From the NCBI GenBank assembly GCA_029259595.1, contig JAJDEW010000127.1:1-49338 (forward strand): a stretch of DNA of 49,338 bases. The letters are read 5' to 3'. Position 1 is the stretch's first letter. Every line of letters begins with the position of its first letter. Position numbers and translations under genes: made by a program. Under the pieces are notes generated by a model. It was given only the letters and a program-made list of their open reading frames with translations. It was not told the origin of the DNA and made no database searches. This DNA comes from Planctomycetota bacterium. GTDB lineage: Bacteria > Planctomycetota > UBA1135 > GCA-002686595. Positions 1-9,112 of this stretch are shown here, piece after piece.

Positions 1-377
1 CGGCTCCGAGGCTACGGCCCGCCTGCGGCCGGCCGTCGCGGCCTTCGTCATCGACCGTTGTCACGACCTCTCGCGCCGCTTCCACATCACAGCCTTCAAT
101 CCAAGGTCGACGACTGTGGTTGCGGAGCGAAGGGCCGCCGCAGGCGGGCCGCAGCGCAGCCTCGGAGCCGCCAGGCTCCGTGCTGGTGCCGTTGCGCGGC
201 GCGAGCCGCGCAATCAGGCACAGGCGCACGACGCAGTGTGCGCCGCGTCCTGAGGAGGTGTCGGCCCGCGGCTCTCGGACGGCGCGGCCCTCGGGTTGCC
301 TCCCTCGCGGCCGTGCTCGATCCAATTGCTCGAAGCCGTCTCGCAGCGCAAAGCGATTGCGAGCGAAGCGAGCGAGT
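1..377. repeat. Palindromic intergenic repeat, unit A1 (cut by window edge)
   Basis: This stretch repeats 679 bp further on: the sequence from position 2 matches that from 681, and 102 matches 781. It is the inner left part and the whole right arm of a large inverted repeat whose centre would lie near 85, so most of its left arm is outside the window. The core GCGCCGCGTCCTGAGG is at 240-255. Open frames here run on both strands in several phases with low-complexity Arg/Ala/Pro translations, and I regard them as non-coding. Confidence 0.8.
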
Positions 378-470
378 CCGTCGACCACGCCGGAGCGCAC
401 GCCCCTTGGGCCGCGTCGTCGACCGTCGTTCGGTCCATGGCGCGGCAGCGACCTTGGAACGCACCGAGAC

Positions 471-1060
471 GCCTCGCTCGCTTCGCTCGCAATCGCTGTG
501 CGCGGTGAACGGGCTTCCGCCGGTTCGGGATGGGACCGGCCGCGAGGGTCGCAACCCGAAGGCCTTCGAATCGGGCAGTCGCGAGCCCCAACCACCTCAG
601 GACGCGGCGCGCACTCCGTCGCGCGCCTGTGCCTGATTTCGCGGCTGAACGCCGCGAAACGGCACCAGCACGGAGCCTTCGGCTCCGAGGCTACGGCCCG
701 CCTGCGGCGGGCCTGCGCGGCCTTCGTCATCGACCGTCGTCACGACCTCTCGCGCTGCTTCCACATCACAGGCTTCCATCCAAGGTCGACGACTGTGGTT
801 GCGGAGCGAAGGGCCGCCGCAGGCGGGCCGTAGCGCAGCCTCGGAGCCGCCAGGCTCCGTGCTGGTGCCGTTGCGCGGCGCGAGCCGCGCAATCAGGCAC
901 AGGCGCACGACGGAGTGTGCGCCGCGTCCTGAGGAGGTGTCGGCCCGCGGCTCTCGGACCGCTCGGCCCTCGGGTTGCGACCCTCGCGGCCGGTCCCGTC
1001 TCGTGCTGGCGGAAGCCCGTCCACAGCGCACAGCGCTTGCGAGCCGAAGGCGAGCGAGGC
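471..1060. repeat. Palindromic intergenic repeat, unit A2 (complete, ~590 bp)
   Basis: This is an imperfect palindrome centred at 764.5. Four arm segments pair in exactly the same register: 494-503 with 1026-1035, 511-521 with 1008-1018, 532-559 with 970-997, and 595-601 with 928-934. The left arm carries four hairpins almost back to back. They are 606-627 (7-bp stem), 629-665 (GTGCC/GGCAC plus TTTCGCGGC/GCCGCGAAA), 671-687 (CGGAGCC/GGCTCCG) and 696-712 (GCCCGCC/GGCGGGC). The right arm carries matching hairpins. No gene is recognised inside. It lies upstream of thrS, with about 430 bp between. Confidence 0.85.
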
Positions 1061-1486
1061 GTCCAGCCGAAGGAGTGCGATCCCGAGGCCCCAAAACACG
1101 ACCCATGCCCGCCGCACCCCAGTTGCACCTTCCTGAAACAGCCCGTGCCCGCGGCCCCGGAACAGGCCGCTGCGCCCTGCGGGAGAGGATGTCGTAGCAA
1201 GTCGCAAAGTGGATCCCAAAAAGGACTCCTGCATTCTCCTGACCCGACCGATATCGATGCTCAGGCAGCCGGAGCCCCCGACAAAAACCAACGCAGAGCT
1301 CCCTTCCCACCTTCCCCCACCCATGGTGGATCGTTCCCCCACGATCCATGACTCTGCGAAGAGACCTGGTCGAGGGCTTCGGCAGCCGTTACCCTTCGCG
1401 CTCGTTCGCTGGGGTTGCAAGGGGCTTCGGCGACCCCGCATTCCAGGTGGGAGTGGAGGGGCCACACGTTCCCTTCGGTGTGCATC
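1061..1486 (+). other. thrS leader region with one hairpin
   Basis: This 426-bp non-coding stretch separates the repeat from thrS. The only clear structure is a hairpin at 1327-1348: an 8-bp perfect stem TGGATCGT/ACGATCCA with a TCCCCC loop and no T-run. No T-box or other known leader motif was recognised. The thrS promoter must lie here or within the repeat, but no convincing -35/-10 pair was found. Confidence 0.4.
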
Positions 1487-3268
1487 ATGTCCGAGTCCAC
1501 GGACGCCCCTGGGGTCGCAGAGCCATTTCCGCTTTCGACCCTCCGCCATTCTGTCTCGCACTTGATGGCCTCTGCCGTCGAGCGACTGTTCCCCGGCGTT
1601 CAGTTCGGCTTCGGCCCCGCGATCGAGCACGGCTTCTACTACGACTTCCAGCTCCCCGAGCCGCTCGAGGAGAAGGATCTGAAGCGGATCGAGAAGGAGA
1701 TGCGCAAGATCGCCAAGCGCTCTCCCGAGCTCGTGTGTACGGAGTACGCCCGGGACGAGGCGCGCGCGCGGCTCGCCGAGAAGGGCCAGGACTACAAGGT
1801 CGAGGCCCTCGATTCGTTTCCGCCCGACGAGACGATCACGTTCTGGTCGCACGGTGACTGGGAAGACCTCTGCGAAGGGCCGCACATCGATCGCCTGGAT
1901 CGGCCCTACTTCTTCAAGCTCTTGAACGTTGCGGGCGCCTACTGGCGTGGCGACGAGAAGCGGCCGATGCTGCAGCGCATCTACGGCACGGCCTTCTGGA
2001 CGAAGGAGGAGCTGGACGCCCACTTGACCTGGTTGGAAGAGGTCAAGGAACGCGATCACCGCCGGCTCGGAACCGATCAGGACCTCTTCAGCCTGCACGC
2101 CGAAGCCGGCGCGGGCTTCGTGTTCTGGCATCCGCGTCTGGGCCTCGTGCGGCGTGAGATCGAACGCTTCTGGTGGGAGGAGCACGAGCGTCGCGGCTAC
2201 ATGCCGGTGTACACGCCGCACGTCGTCCGTGAGTCCTTGTTCGAGGTCTCCGGGCACCTGCAGAACTACTCCGAGATGATGTACGCGCCGATGGCCATCG
2301 ACGAGATGCCCTACCGCGTCAAGCCGATGAACTGCCCCGGGCACGTGCTCATCTACAAGAACCGCGGTCGCAGCTATCGCGAACTGCCGCTGCGCCTGGC
2401 CGAACTGGGCGCCGTCTATCGCTACGAGCGCTCGGGCACCGTGCACGGGATGATGCGCGTGCGCGGCTTCACGATGGACGACAGCCACATCTTCTGCACG
2501 CCCGAGCAGCTGTCGTCGGAGATCGCCGGGGTCATCGACCTGATCCGCAAGACGGTGACGACCTTCGGGTTCGAATACACCGCCTACCTCGCGACCCGCC
2601 CGACCGAAAAGTCGATTGGCGAGGACGCGATCTGGGAGAACGCGACCAAGGCGCTGCAGGAGGGCGCCGCCAAGGCCGGCATCGAGCTCGAGCTCGACGA
2701 GGGCGGCGGTGCCTTCTACGGGCCGAAGATCGACTTCAAGTTGAAGGACGCGATCGGCAGGGAGTGGCAGACCTCGACGGTTCAGTGCGACTTCAACCTG
2801 CCGGAGCGCTTCGATATCCACTACACGGACACCGACGGGCGTCAGAAGCGACCGATCATGGTGCACCGCGCCATTCTCGGCTCGTTCGAACGCTTCATCG
2901 GCATCCTGATCGAGCACTACGCGGGTCGCTTCCCGTTCTGGCTGGCGCCGGCGCAAGTCGCGCTGATCCCGATCCGTGAAGAGCACGCGGACTACTGCCG
3001 CGGGCTGGCCGGTCGGCTCGAGCGCGAGCGTTTCCGCGTCCAGTGCATGGACGAGCCCGCCCACATGAACAAGAAGATCAAACAGGCCCGCAACGACAAG
3101 GTCCCGTTCCTCTTGATCGCGGGCGGCAACGAGGTCGAGGCCGGAACCGTGACCGTGCGCGAGCGCGGCAAGGAAGAGCAAGTGACCGTACCGTTCGAGG
3201 ACTTCCTGGCGCGGATTCGTGAGCTGGAACGCTCGCGCGCGCTCACGCTGACGAGTGCGGACGCATGA
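1487..3268 (+). CDS. thrS: Threonyl-tRNA synthetase lacking the TGS domain
   Basis: This cytoplasmic enzyme charges tRNA-Thr with threonine. The 593-aa protein starts directly at the editing domain, with the HxxxH motif at H21/H25 and the partner LCEGPH motif. The class II catalytic core follows: the zinc ligand Cys in MNCPGH, the motif-2 stretch MRVRGFTMDD with the next His, and MVHRAILGSFER with the third. A C-terminal anticodon-binding domain ends the protein. Full-length bacterial ThrRS is about 640 aa with an N-terminal TGS domain of about 60 residues, which is absent here. ATG 1487 is chosen because the 24 codons upstream in frame show no TGS sequence. The stop overlaps the next start (ATGA). 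Confidence 0.95.
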   Translation: MSESTDAPGVAEPFPLSTLRHSVSHLMASAVERLFPGVQFGFGPAIEHGFYYDFQLPEPLEEKDLKRIEKEMRKIAKRSPELVCTEYARDEARARLAEKGQDYKVEALDSFPPDETITFWSHGDWEDLCEGPHIDRLDRPYFFKLLNVAGAYWRGDEKRPMLQRIYGTAFWTKEELDAHLTWLEEVKERDHRRLGTDQDLFSLHAEAGAGFVFWHPRLGLVRREIERFWWEEHERRGYMPVYTPHVVRESLFEVSGHLQNYSEMMYAPMAIDEMPYRVKPMNCPGHVLIYKNRGRSYRELPLRLAELGAVYRYERSGTVHGMMRVRGFTMDDSHIFCTPEQLSSEIAGVIDLIRKTVTTFGFEYTAYLATRPTEKSIGEDAIWENATKALQEGAAKAGIELELDEGGGAFYGPKIDFKLKDAIGREWQTSTVQCDFNLPERFDIHYTDTDGRQKRPIMVHRAILGSFERFIGILIEHYAGRFPFWLAPAQVALIPIREEHADYCRGLAGRLERERFRVQCMDEPAHMNKKIKQARNDKVPFLLIAGGNEVEAGTVTVRERGKEEQVTVPFEDFLARIRELERSRALTLTSADA

Positions 3269-3465
3269 GGAACTTCAAGACTCTGGCCTTCGGCGCGCTG
3301 TCGTTCCTCGCGGGCATCGTCGTGCTCCAGAACACGGAGAGTGTCGACACCGAGATCCTGGTGTGGACGATCACGATGCCACGGGCTGCGATGCTGTTCG
3401 TCGTTCTGTTGCTCGGCTTCGTGCTGGGGCTCCTGCTCGGCTACAAGGGCGCAAAGCGAGTGTGA
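3265..3465 (+). CDS. LapA-like (DUF1049) small membrane protein
   Basis: This is a 66-aa inner-membrane protein with two predicted membrane segments, at about residues 5-22 and 40-60. A short QNTESVDTEILVWT stretch separates them, followed by the Pro and Gly-rich second helix (LLLGFVLGLLLGYKG) typical of the DUF1049/LapA domain. E. coli LapA acts in lipopolysaccharide assembly; the role here is unknown. The ATG overlaps the thrS stop by 4 bp and its own stop overlaps the porin GTG by 4 bp, so the three genes are probably co-translated. Confidence 0.75.
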   Translation: MRNFKTLAFGALSFLAGIVVLQNTESVDTEILVWTITMPRAAMLFVVLLLGFVLGLLLGYKGAKRV

Positions 3466-4748
3466 GCCCGCTCTCGGGCGGAGGCTTTCTCCGCGTCGCC
3501 CCCTCGACCGTCGTCTGCCTTGGCATCGCCCTGGCCGGGGCACCCACGTTCGCTGCGCAGGAGACGAGCGCGCCCCCCGCGGTCGAGCTCGATCGCCGGC
3601 GTCCGACCCATACCGAGGCGCTCCATCCCGACGCCGAGGGCGTGACGGGAGCCTGGGTCGGCTGGCGGCGTCTGTTGTCCGAGTCCCTGCGACTCGAGCT
3701 CACCTTCCTGCACGACGTGTTCCGCGTCGTGAGCGGTGGCGTGGACAACAAGCTCGAACAGCTGCGCTTTTTCGACGCCTACTTCGAGGCCGACCTCGCC
3801 GAGCTCGCGGATTGGACGGGGGCGACGCTCGGTGCGGAGTGGTACCTGCGCAACGAGGGCGAGCTGAGCGCCGCCGTCGGGGACTCCCAGGTCGTGTCGA
3901 ACATCGAGGCCGACCGTGGCCACATCCTGGCCGAGCTCTGGCTCGAGCAGCGCTTCGAAGCCGCCGGCGCGCGCCTGAAGGTCGGCAAGTTCGACGCTAA
4001 CACCGAGTTCGCCTATGTCGAGCACGGCCTCTGGTTCGTGAACTCGTCGATGGGCTTCAGCCCGACGATCTTCGTCTTTCCGACCTTTCCCGACCCGGCC
4101 TTTGCCGTGCTCCTCGGCGTCGACGTCGCGCGCTCTACGACGTTGCGTGTGGCGGCCTTCGACGGCGCTCTGGCGCGCGGAGTTCGCACCGGCAAGAAGG
4201 GGCCGGGGACCTTCCTGGGCAGCCCCTCCGACCTCTTCCTGATCGGCGAGCTGGCGCGCGTCTGGGACGGAGACCGCCCCGGCCGCGTCGGGGCCGGCTA
4301 CTGGGAGCACACGGGCACGTTCGATCGCTTCGACGGTGGTCGCGAAGACCACGCGCGCGGTTGGTATCTGGTGCTCGACCAAGAGCTCGGTCCACTCGGC
4401 GACGACGCGGAGCTCGGGGAGTCAGTCGTCTCCTTCCTCCAGCTCGGTGGCGCGGAAGAAGAGCTGAGCGACGCTCGGCTGCACGTCGGTGCCGGCCTGG
4501 TCGTGAACTCGGCCTTGCGACGCACGAACGACGCTCTGGGCTTCGGCGCGACCTGGGTGCAGTTCTCCGGCGAAGCGGGCGCCGGCTTCAGCGCGGACGG
4601 CGAGCTCGCGTTCGAGCTCTTCTACCGCCGCCAGCTCGCGTCGTGGCTGTTCGTGCAACCCGACGTCCAGTACGTGGTGAACCCCGGTGGCGACGCCGCG
4701 CTCGACGACGCCCTCGTCGTTGGCGTGCGCTTCGACTGGCAGCTCTGA
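3462..4748 (+). CDS. OprB-family outer-membrane porin
   Basis: This is a 428-aa predicted outer-membrane beta-barrel resembling carbohydrate-selective OprB porins. Family-like features are the stretch around ISNIEADRGHILAELWLEQ (SNIEAD here), the following KVGKFDANTEFA, the FVNSSMGFSP segment, and a C-terminal strand ending in an aromatic-rich VGVRFDWQL. The GTG at 3462 is chosen because it gives a signal peptide (hydrophobic core STVVCLGIALAGAP, cleavage near FAA-QE) and a GTGA overlap with the upstream stop. Sugar uptake is inferred from the family. The specificity cannot be read from the sequence. Confidence 0.75.
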   Translation: MSPLSGGGFLRVAPSTVVCLGIALAGAPTFAAQETSAPPAVELDRRRPTHTEALHPDAEGVTGAWVGWRRLLSESLRLELTFLHDVFRVVSGGVDNKLEQLRFFDAYFEADLAELADWTGATLGAEWYLRNEGELSAAVGDSQVVSNIEADRGHILAELWLEQRFEAAGARLKVGKFDANTEFAYVEHGLWFVNSSMGFSPTIFVFPTFPDPAFAVLLGVDVARSTTLRVAAFDGALARGVRTGKKGPGTFLGSPSDLFLIGELARVWDGDRPGRVGAGYWEHTGTFDRFDGGREDHARGWYLVLDQELGPLGDDAELGESVVSFLQLGGAEEELSDARLHVGAGLVVNSALRRTNDALGFGATWVQFSGEAGAGFSADGELAFELFYRRQLASWLFVQPDVQYVVNPGGDAALDDALVVGVRFDWQL

Positions 4749-4758
4749 GGCCGCGCCG

Positions 4759-6489
4759 TCAGGGGCCGACGTCGACGAAGACGCCGTTGCTGACGAAGGC
4801 CAGTCCGCCTTGGAACACGCCGTAGGCGTGCCAGATCTTGCCGCCGATGGCGCCGACGGAACCCGGGGGCAGGCTGAAGGTGGCGCTCGCGCGGCCTTCG
4901 GCGTCGAGGGTCGCGAGTGAGGGGTTCAGGACCGGCGAGTTGGGCATCCGCACCGTGAACGTGAAGTAGGAGTCGACGTTCAGCGGGATGTGGAAGCCGG
5001 CCAGGTCGAAGCCGGGGGCAGCCTGGAAGCTTCCCAGGATGAGGTAGAGGCTGCCGGCGCCCTCGACGCACGTGTTGAGTTCGAGCGCCTGGCTGCCGCC
5101 GGCCGTGCCGGACAGCACGACCTGTTCGCCCGAAAGGGACAGGAAGTCTTCGCCCGAGGCCGACGCGATCCAGGCCGCGCCGGCGTTCGTGCCGTCGGAG
5201 TTGTCGAACTGCGCTCCGGCCACGAGCTCGTCGCCCTCGATGTCGACCGCGATCCCGAACTCGTCCTGGTCAGCGCGCGCGAACAGCTTCCCGTCGAACA
5301 GCCAGTCGTCGTCGAGCTTCGTGGCCGTCCCCTTCGTGTCTCGATGGTAGATGAACAGGCTGCCGGCGTTGTTGAAGACGTCGTCGTCGCGGTACGAGCC
5401 GATGGCGAGGAACTGGCGCTCGGGCGTCGCGAAGACGTCGCTCAGCGCGAGCCCGAACCCGAAGCGGTCCCCGGCCTGGCCGCCGGGATCGACCAGCTTG
5501 CGCGTTTCGACCCAGACGTCGTCGGCGAAGTTGGACGGCGTACCCTGATCGTCGCGCTCGAAGACGTACACGCTGCCCGCTTCCGAGCCGCCGTCGTCGT
5601 CCAGCCAGGCGCCGACCACGATCGTGTCGCCGGCGTTGGAGACCGAGGTCCCGAATTCATCGTCGACATCCGGATCCGACGGCCCGAACTTGCGGCGCAG
5701 CACCCAGCCCGCCAGCGCGCTCGGAGTCGTGTCCTGGAAAACGTAGACCGTGCCGCCGTTCGTGGCGAAATCGTCGTCGCGGTGCGAGCCCGCGACGATC
5801 CAGTCGCCCGAGATCGACACCGAGAAGCCCAGCTGGTCCGTGGCGCCCGCGTTGCCTGCTCCGGCCGTGAGCTTCTGCGTCTCGACCCAGATACCGGCCA
5901 CGCGCTCGAAGATGTAGACGGAGCCCGAGTTGCCGAAGACCTCGTCGTCCTGGCGCGCCCCGACGACGATGCGCTCGCCGTCGATGGCGACGTCGTGACC
6001 GAACTCGTCGAGGGCCGTGCCGTCGCTCGCCGTGAGCTTCTTCTCGAGCCACGTGTCGTCCAGCGGATCGTCCGGCGTGCCGTTGGTCTGCCGCTCGTAC
6101 ACGTACACCGAGCCGGCATCCGGGTTGCCGTTCGCATCTTCGCGATACGCTCCGACGACCAGGACGTCCCCGGTCGCGTCGACCGCGAAGCCGAAGCGGT
6201 CCCCGGCGGAACCGTCGGAAGCGGTGAGCTTCACGGTCCGGTGCCACACGACACCGACGCGTTCGAAGACGTAGGCCGAACCGCTCTCGTTGCCTGCGTC
6301 GTCGTCCGCCCAGGCGCCGGCGACGACGGTCGAGCCGGAGACGGCGACCGCACGCCCGAGCTGATCGCCGGGCTGGCCCAGGCCGGGACCGGCCAGGAGG
6401 CGGTTCAGCTTGCACTGGGCGGAGGCGGGCGTGGCCAGGGCCAGGGCGAGGGTCCAGAGAACGGGATGGAGGCGGTGGAGGGGGTTCAT
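4759..6489 (-). CDS. Secreted seven-repeat FG-GAP beta-propeller protein
   Basis: This is a 576-aa exported protein of unknown role. The signal peptide (hydrophobic stretch VLWTLALALATPASA) supports ATG 6489 over the in-frame start further upstream. Seven repeats follow, each with the pattern GDxFGxxVxxxGDxxVVGAxxDD, then GSxYVFE, which suggests a seven-bladed integrin-alpha-like propeller with Ca-binding Asp-rich loops. The last ~110 residues form a separate beta-rich domain (SLYLILGSFQ ... WHAYGVFQGG ... SNGVFVDVGP). It is related in pattern to the ends of the peroxidase at 35763-38699 and the peptidase at 41797-44256. The gene converges on the porin gene with a 10-bp gap. Confidence 0.8.
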   Translation of the reverse strand: MNPLHRLHPVLWTLALALATPASAQCKLNRLLAGPGLGQPGDQLGRAVAVSGSTVVAGAWADDDAGNESGSAYVFERVGVVWHRTVKLTASDGSAGDRFGFAVDATGDVLVVGAYREDANGNPDAGSVYVYERQTNGTPDDPLDDTWLEKKLTASDGTALDEFGHDVAIDGERIVVGARQDDEVFGNSGSVYIFERVAGIWVETQKLTAGAGNAGATDQLGFSVSISGDWIVAGSHRDDDFATNGGTVYVFQDTTPSALAGWVLRRKFGPSDPDVDDEFGTSVSNAGDTIVVGAWLDDDGGSEAGSVYVFERDDQGTPSNFADDVWVETRKLVDPGGQAGDRFGFGLALSDVFATPERQFLAIGSYRDDDVFNNAGSLFIYHRDTKGTATKLDDDWLFDGKLFARADQDEFGIAVDIEGDELVAGAQFDNSDGTNAGAAWIASASGEDFLSLSGEQVVLSGTAGGSQALELNTCVEGAGSLYLILGSFQAAPGFDLAGFHIPLNVDSYFTFTVRMPNSPVLNPSLATLDAEGRASATFSLPPGSVGAIGGKIWHAYGVFQGGLAFVSNGVFVDVGP

Positions 6490-6667
6490 GGCGCGCCGCG
6501 ACGGACCGCAGCGGTTCGAGGGGGTCGAGGGGACGAACACGCATTTTCGCACAAGCTCTCGACCTGCGCTCGCCTGAGTTTCCGGCTCTTCTTGCGCGGG
6601 TCATGGAAGCCGCGGACGGCCTTCGATCCGGGCCCCCTGGCCCGGGCCACGGGGCCCTTCGGCTACG

Positions 6668-7708
6668 ATGGCCGGCACGAAGCCGCACCTCGCCAGAACG
6701 ATTTTCGCCGTCTCCCTCGGCCTTGCGGTCCCGCTCCCGCGGGCGGAGTGCGAGGATCCCGAGGCGGCTCTCGAGCACGACCTGGGGCTGGCGTTGACCG
6801 ACGTCTTCGAGGTCGAGCTCGAGCCGGATGTGCTGCGGCTGATGGAGCTGCGCGAAGGGCTCGCCGCCAGCGCGCTCGACGGGGCGCGGCTGTTCGCGGC
6901 GACGACCGAGGACGACGCGCGACGGACCTGTGAAGTGGCGCTCGTTCCGCTCGTGGGCGGGAGCCAGGGGCGGGTGGTCGTGGCCATGGCCGGGGACCGC
7001 GTGCTCACGGCCGGGTTGTGGGGTAGTGCGGAGTTCGACGAGGATCCGACGCGTCGGTGGGGAGCATTCCTGGGGCAGTTCCGGGGACCCGTCGCCGGGC
7101 GCAGTCCGGGTCGTGAGGAGTTCGCGCGCCCGCGCAACGCGCCGGGGGGAGCAGGTTCGAACGCGGACGACGCAGAGGGGCTCGTAGGTCTTGATGATCC
7201 GCTTGCCAGGGCGCTCTTGACGCAACGGCGCGTGATGGCGAAGAACGACATGCTGCGGGCCGTGTCGGTCGGTCGCAACGAACCACCGCCGGCGGCCTGG
7301 TTGGCCGAACTCGTGGACGCGTTGGCGGCGCTGGCCGACGTGTCGAGCGAGCTCGCGCCGGTGCTCGGGGAAGAGGGAGCTGCCCGACACCAGGCCCTGG
7401 CGGAGGAGGCCCGCGTCGCCTACGTGGCGATGGCCGAAGCCGTCGAGGCCGGCGCGAGCGAGCGCTACTTCGAGCGCCGCGAAGAGCTGGGGGCCGTCTG
7501 CACGGCCTGCCACGAGGCCGTCGTTTCCGGCGCCCAGGGCACCGACTTCCAGCGCGCCGCGCGTGCGGCGCGCGCGCAGCTTCCCTTTGCTGCGAGCTAC
7601 CGGCCCGGGTTGGACCTGGCGAACGCCTTCGGCGACAAGGGCGGCACCTCGGCAGAGGTCGCGGCGGCCTGGCGCTTCGGCGTCGAGTTGATCCAGCGCG
7701 CGCGCTGA
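6668..7708 (+). CDS. Periplasmic c-type cytochrome (cytochrome c'-like)
   Basis: This is a 346-aa protein with an N-terminal export signal (TIFAVSLGLAVPLP) and a single heme-c motif, CTACH, near residue 278. It sits in a mostly helical C-terminal half (LVDALAALADVSSELA ... EEARVAYVAMAEAVEAG). Placing CxxCH after a long helical stretch is reminiscent of cytochrome c'/c556 proteins, but the length is two to three times theirs and there is an unrecognised N-terminal part. Electron transfer or gas binding is inferred only. It converges on the methyltransferase at 7728-8633. Confidence 0.6.
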   Translation: MAGTKPHLARTIFAVSLGLAVPLPRAECEDPEAALEHDLGLALTDVFEVELEPDVLRLMELREGLAASALDGARLFAATTEDDARRTCEVALVPLVGGSQGRVVVAMAGDRVLTAGLWGSAEFDEDPTRRWGAFLGQFRGPVAGRSPGREEFARPRNAPGGAGSNADDAEGLVGLDDPLARALLTQRRVMAKNDMLRAVSVGRNEPPPAAWLAELVDALAALADVSSELAPVLGEEGAARHQALAEEARVAYVAMAEAVEAGASERYFERREELGAVCTACHEAVVSGAQGTDFQRAARAARAQLPFAASYRPGLDLANAFGDKGGTSAEVAAAWRFGVELIQRAR

Positions 7709-7733
7709 ACCGGCCGCGCGAGCGCGTTCAGCG
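7703..7733. terminator. Hairpin shared by two convergent gene ends
   Basis: CGCTGAAC (7703-7710) pairs with GTTCAGCG (7726-7733). The arms contain the stop codons of both convergent genes (TGA at 7706-7708, and the reverse-strand stop at 7728-7730). There is no clear T-run, so terminator function is inferred from position. Confidence 0.45.
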
Positions 7734-8633
7734 GCGGAAGTCCATCCGCAGGCGATGTCCGGCGTGCAGCGGTCCCGCGAAGGGCGACAGCACGGCTTGC
7801 GCCGACTGCACGAGGGGCTTGTACCAGCGCCCCCGCATCTCGCCCGCCTCGCGCAGGGCGAACCCGCGCGTGCGCGTCTCGACGCCCGCGAAGCCCGCCG
7901 CCGTGGCCAGCGCGCGGGCCGCCTTCGGGTTGAAGAAGCGAATGTGACCGTGCGTCTTGAATTCGTAGTAGGACCACGAGCCGCCGCGCACGCGCGAGGA
8001 CCAGCTGCGCGCGTTGCCGGTCAAGAGAACGGCGAGTCCGCCTGGACGCAGCACGCGGTACATCTCACGCAGGAGCGCGATCGGATCGATGACGTGCTCG
8101 ATGACCTCGGACGAGTAGACGACGTCGAACGTGCCGGAGGGCAGGGCCGCGTCCGCCAGCTCGCCCGTGCGCGCATCGAGGCCGCGCTCCGTGCGCGCCA
8201 GCGCGGCCAACGGCTCGAGCAAGTCCACCCCGGTGACCTCCCAGCCACGCGCACGCGCGTGCTCCAGGAAGAGTCCCTGTCCGCACCCGACCTCGAGCAA
8301 GCGCCCGGTCTCGAGCTGCGGTTCGAGCTCGTTCAACAGCTCGTCCCACTTGCGGAGCGCGCGCGGCTTGGCCTTGCGCAGCGTGCCGAACTCGTAGTCT
8401 TGGGCCAGCGTGTCGTCGTCTTGCACGAACTCCGGATAGATGTCGTGCACGAAGACGAGCTCGCACGAACGGCAGATCCAAAAGCGCTTGCCCGAGCGAC
8501 GAAACAGGGGCTTGGGGCGCTCCGCCGGGCACACGAGACAGCGCGTGGGTTCCTTGCCGAGCGCCGCGATCGCCGCCCCGATGTCGTGGGGTGCGATCGA
8601 GGTCGGTTCCGGAATCCTGGGGTCGCTTGCCAT
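7728..8633 (-). CDS. Zinc-ribbon SAM-dependent methyltransferase
   Basis: This is a 301-aa cytoplasmic methyltransferase. The N-terminal 70 residues contain two Cys pairs (CLVC and CRSC) that form a probable zinc ribbon. The class I Rossmann core follows, with motif I LLEVGCGQGLFLE, the acidic residue in VTGVDL, and a later LRPGG loop. The architecture resembles C-methyltransferases and WbtF/bioC-like enzymes that act on sugars or lipids. The substrate is unknown. A short spacer separates it from the divergent small gene at 8714. Confidence 0.75.
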   Translation of the reverse strand: MASDPRIPEPTSIAPHDIGAAIAALGKEPTRCLVCPAERPKPLFRRSGKRFWICRSCELVFVHDIYPEFVQDDDTLAQDYEFGTLRKAKPRALRKWDELLNELEPQLETGRLLEVGCGQGLFLEHARARGWEVTGVDLLEPLAALARTERGLDARTGELADAALPSGTFDVVYSSEVIEHVIDPIALLREMYRVLRPGGLAVLLTGNARSWSSRVRGGSWSYYEFKTHGHIRFFNPKAARALATAAGFAGVETRTRGFALREAGEMRGRWYKPLVQSAQAVLSPFAGPLHAGHRLRMDFRR

Positions 8634-8713
8634 CCGGACGAGAGCAGAGCACGAGCTTCCACAGGGGTCAAGTCACGCGCGCTCTGTGCTCCTTTGCTGG
8701 CTAGACTGGGGGA

Positions 8714-9112
8714 ATGGACGCGCCTACTCCCGAGACGGTCCGCGCCGCGCTGGCCGACTTCGATCCGTGCCACCAGAAGATCGCGATGGGGATGCTGGCC
8801 GTGATGATCCGCGAACCTGCGCGCGTCCGCGACCGCGAATGGATGGCCCAGCGCCTGGCCGAGATCGCGCTCCTCGCGGGTGATTTCGAGGCGGGTTCGC
8901 CGCAGGAGGGTGTCACCGCCGTTCAGGACTTTCTGCGCGCGCATTCCCCGGTCCTGCTCGAAGCCTCGTTCCTCCTGTTCCAGCGCGTCGGACTGGACCT
9001 CGCGCCGCGCGTGGCGGCCGGCTTCTCCCTCGAGGAGGCCCTGCAGTACGGGCTCGAGTACCTGCCGCCGCCCGCGGACGGGACCGGAGCCGACGAAGCG
9101 ACCGAAGGCTGA
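8714..9112 (+). CDS. Small hypothetical protein (132 aa)
   Basis: No family was recognised. The 132-aa product looks soluble and helical, without a signal peptide. It has a regular alternation of hydrophobic helices (CHQKIAMGMLAVMI, EWMAQRLAEIALLAG, LLEASFLLFQRVGLDL) and an acidic tail. Codon-position GC pattern and clean placement between a divergent and a convergent gene support it as real. Confidence 0.6.
   Translation: MDAPTPETVRAALADFDPCHQKIAMGMLAVMIREPARVRDREWMAQRLAEIALLAGDFEAGSPQEGVTAVQDFLRAHSPVLLEASFLLFQRVGLDLAPRVAAGFSLEEALQYGLEYLPPPADGTGADEATEG

Noticed and set aside
471..1060. CRISPR array or insertion sequence as explanation of the repeats
   Set aside because: There are no regularly spaced short repeats with unique spacers, no cas genes, and no transposase frame.
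58..1200. Several overlapping open frames on both strands in the repeat region
   Set aside because: They repeat with the 679-bp unit, are Arg/Ala/Ser/Pro-rich, and lie in a palindrome; no sign of protein coding.
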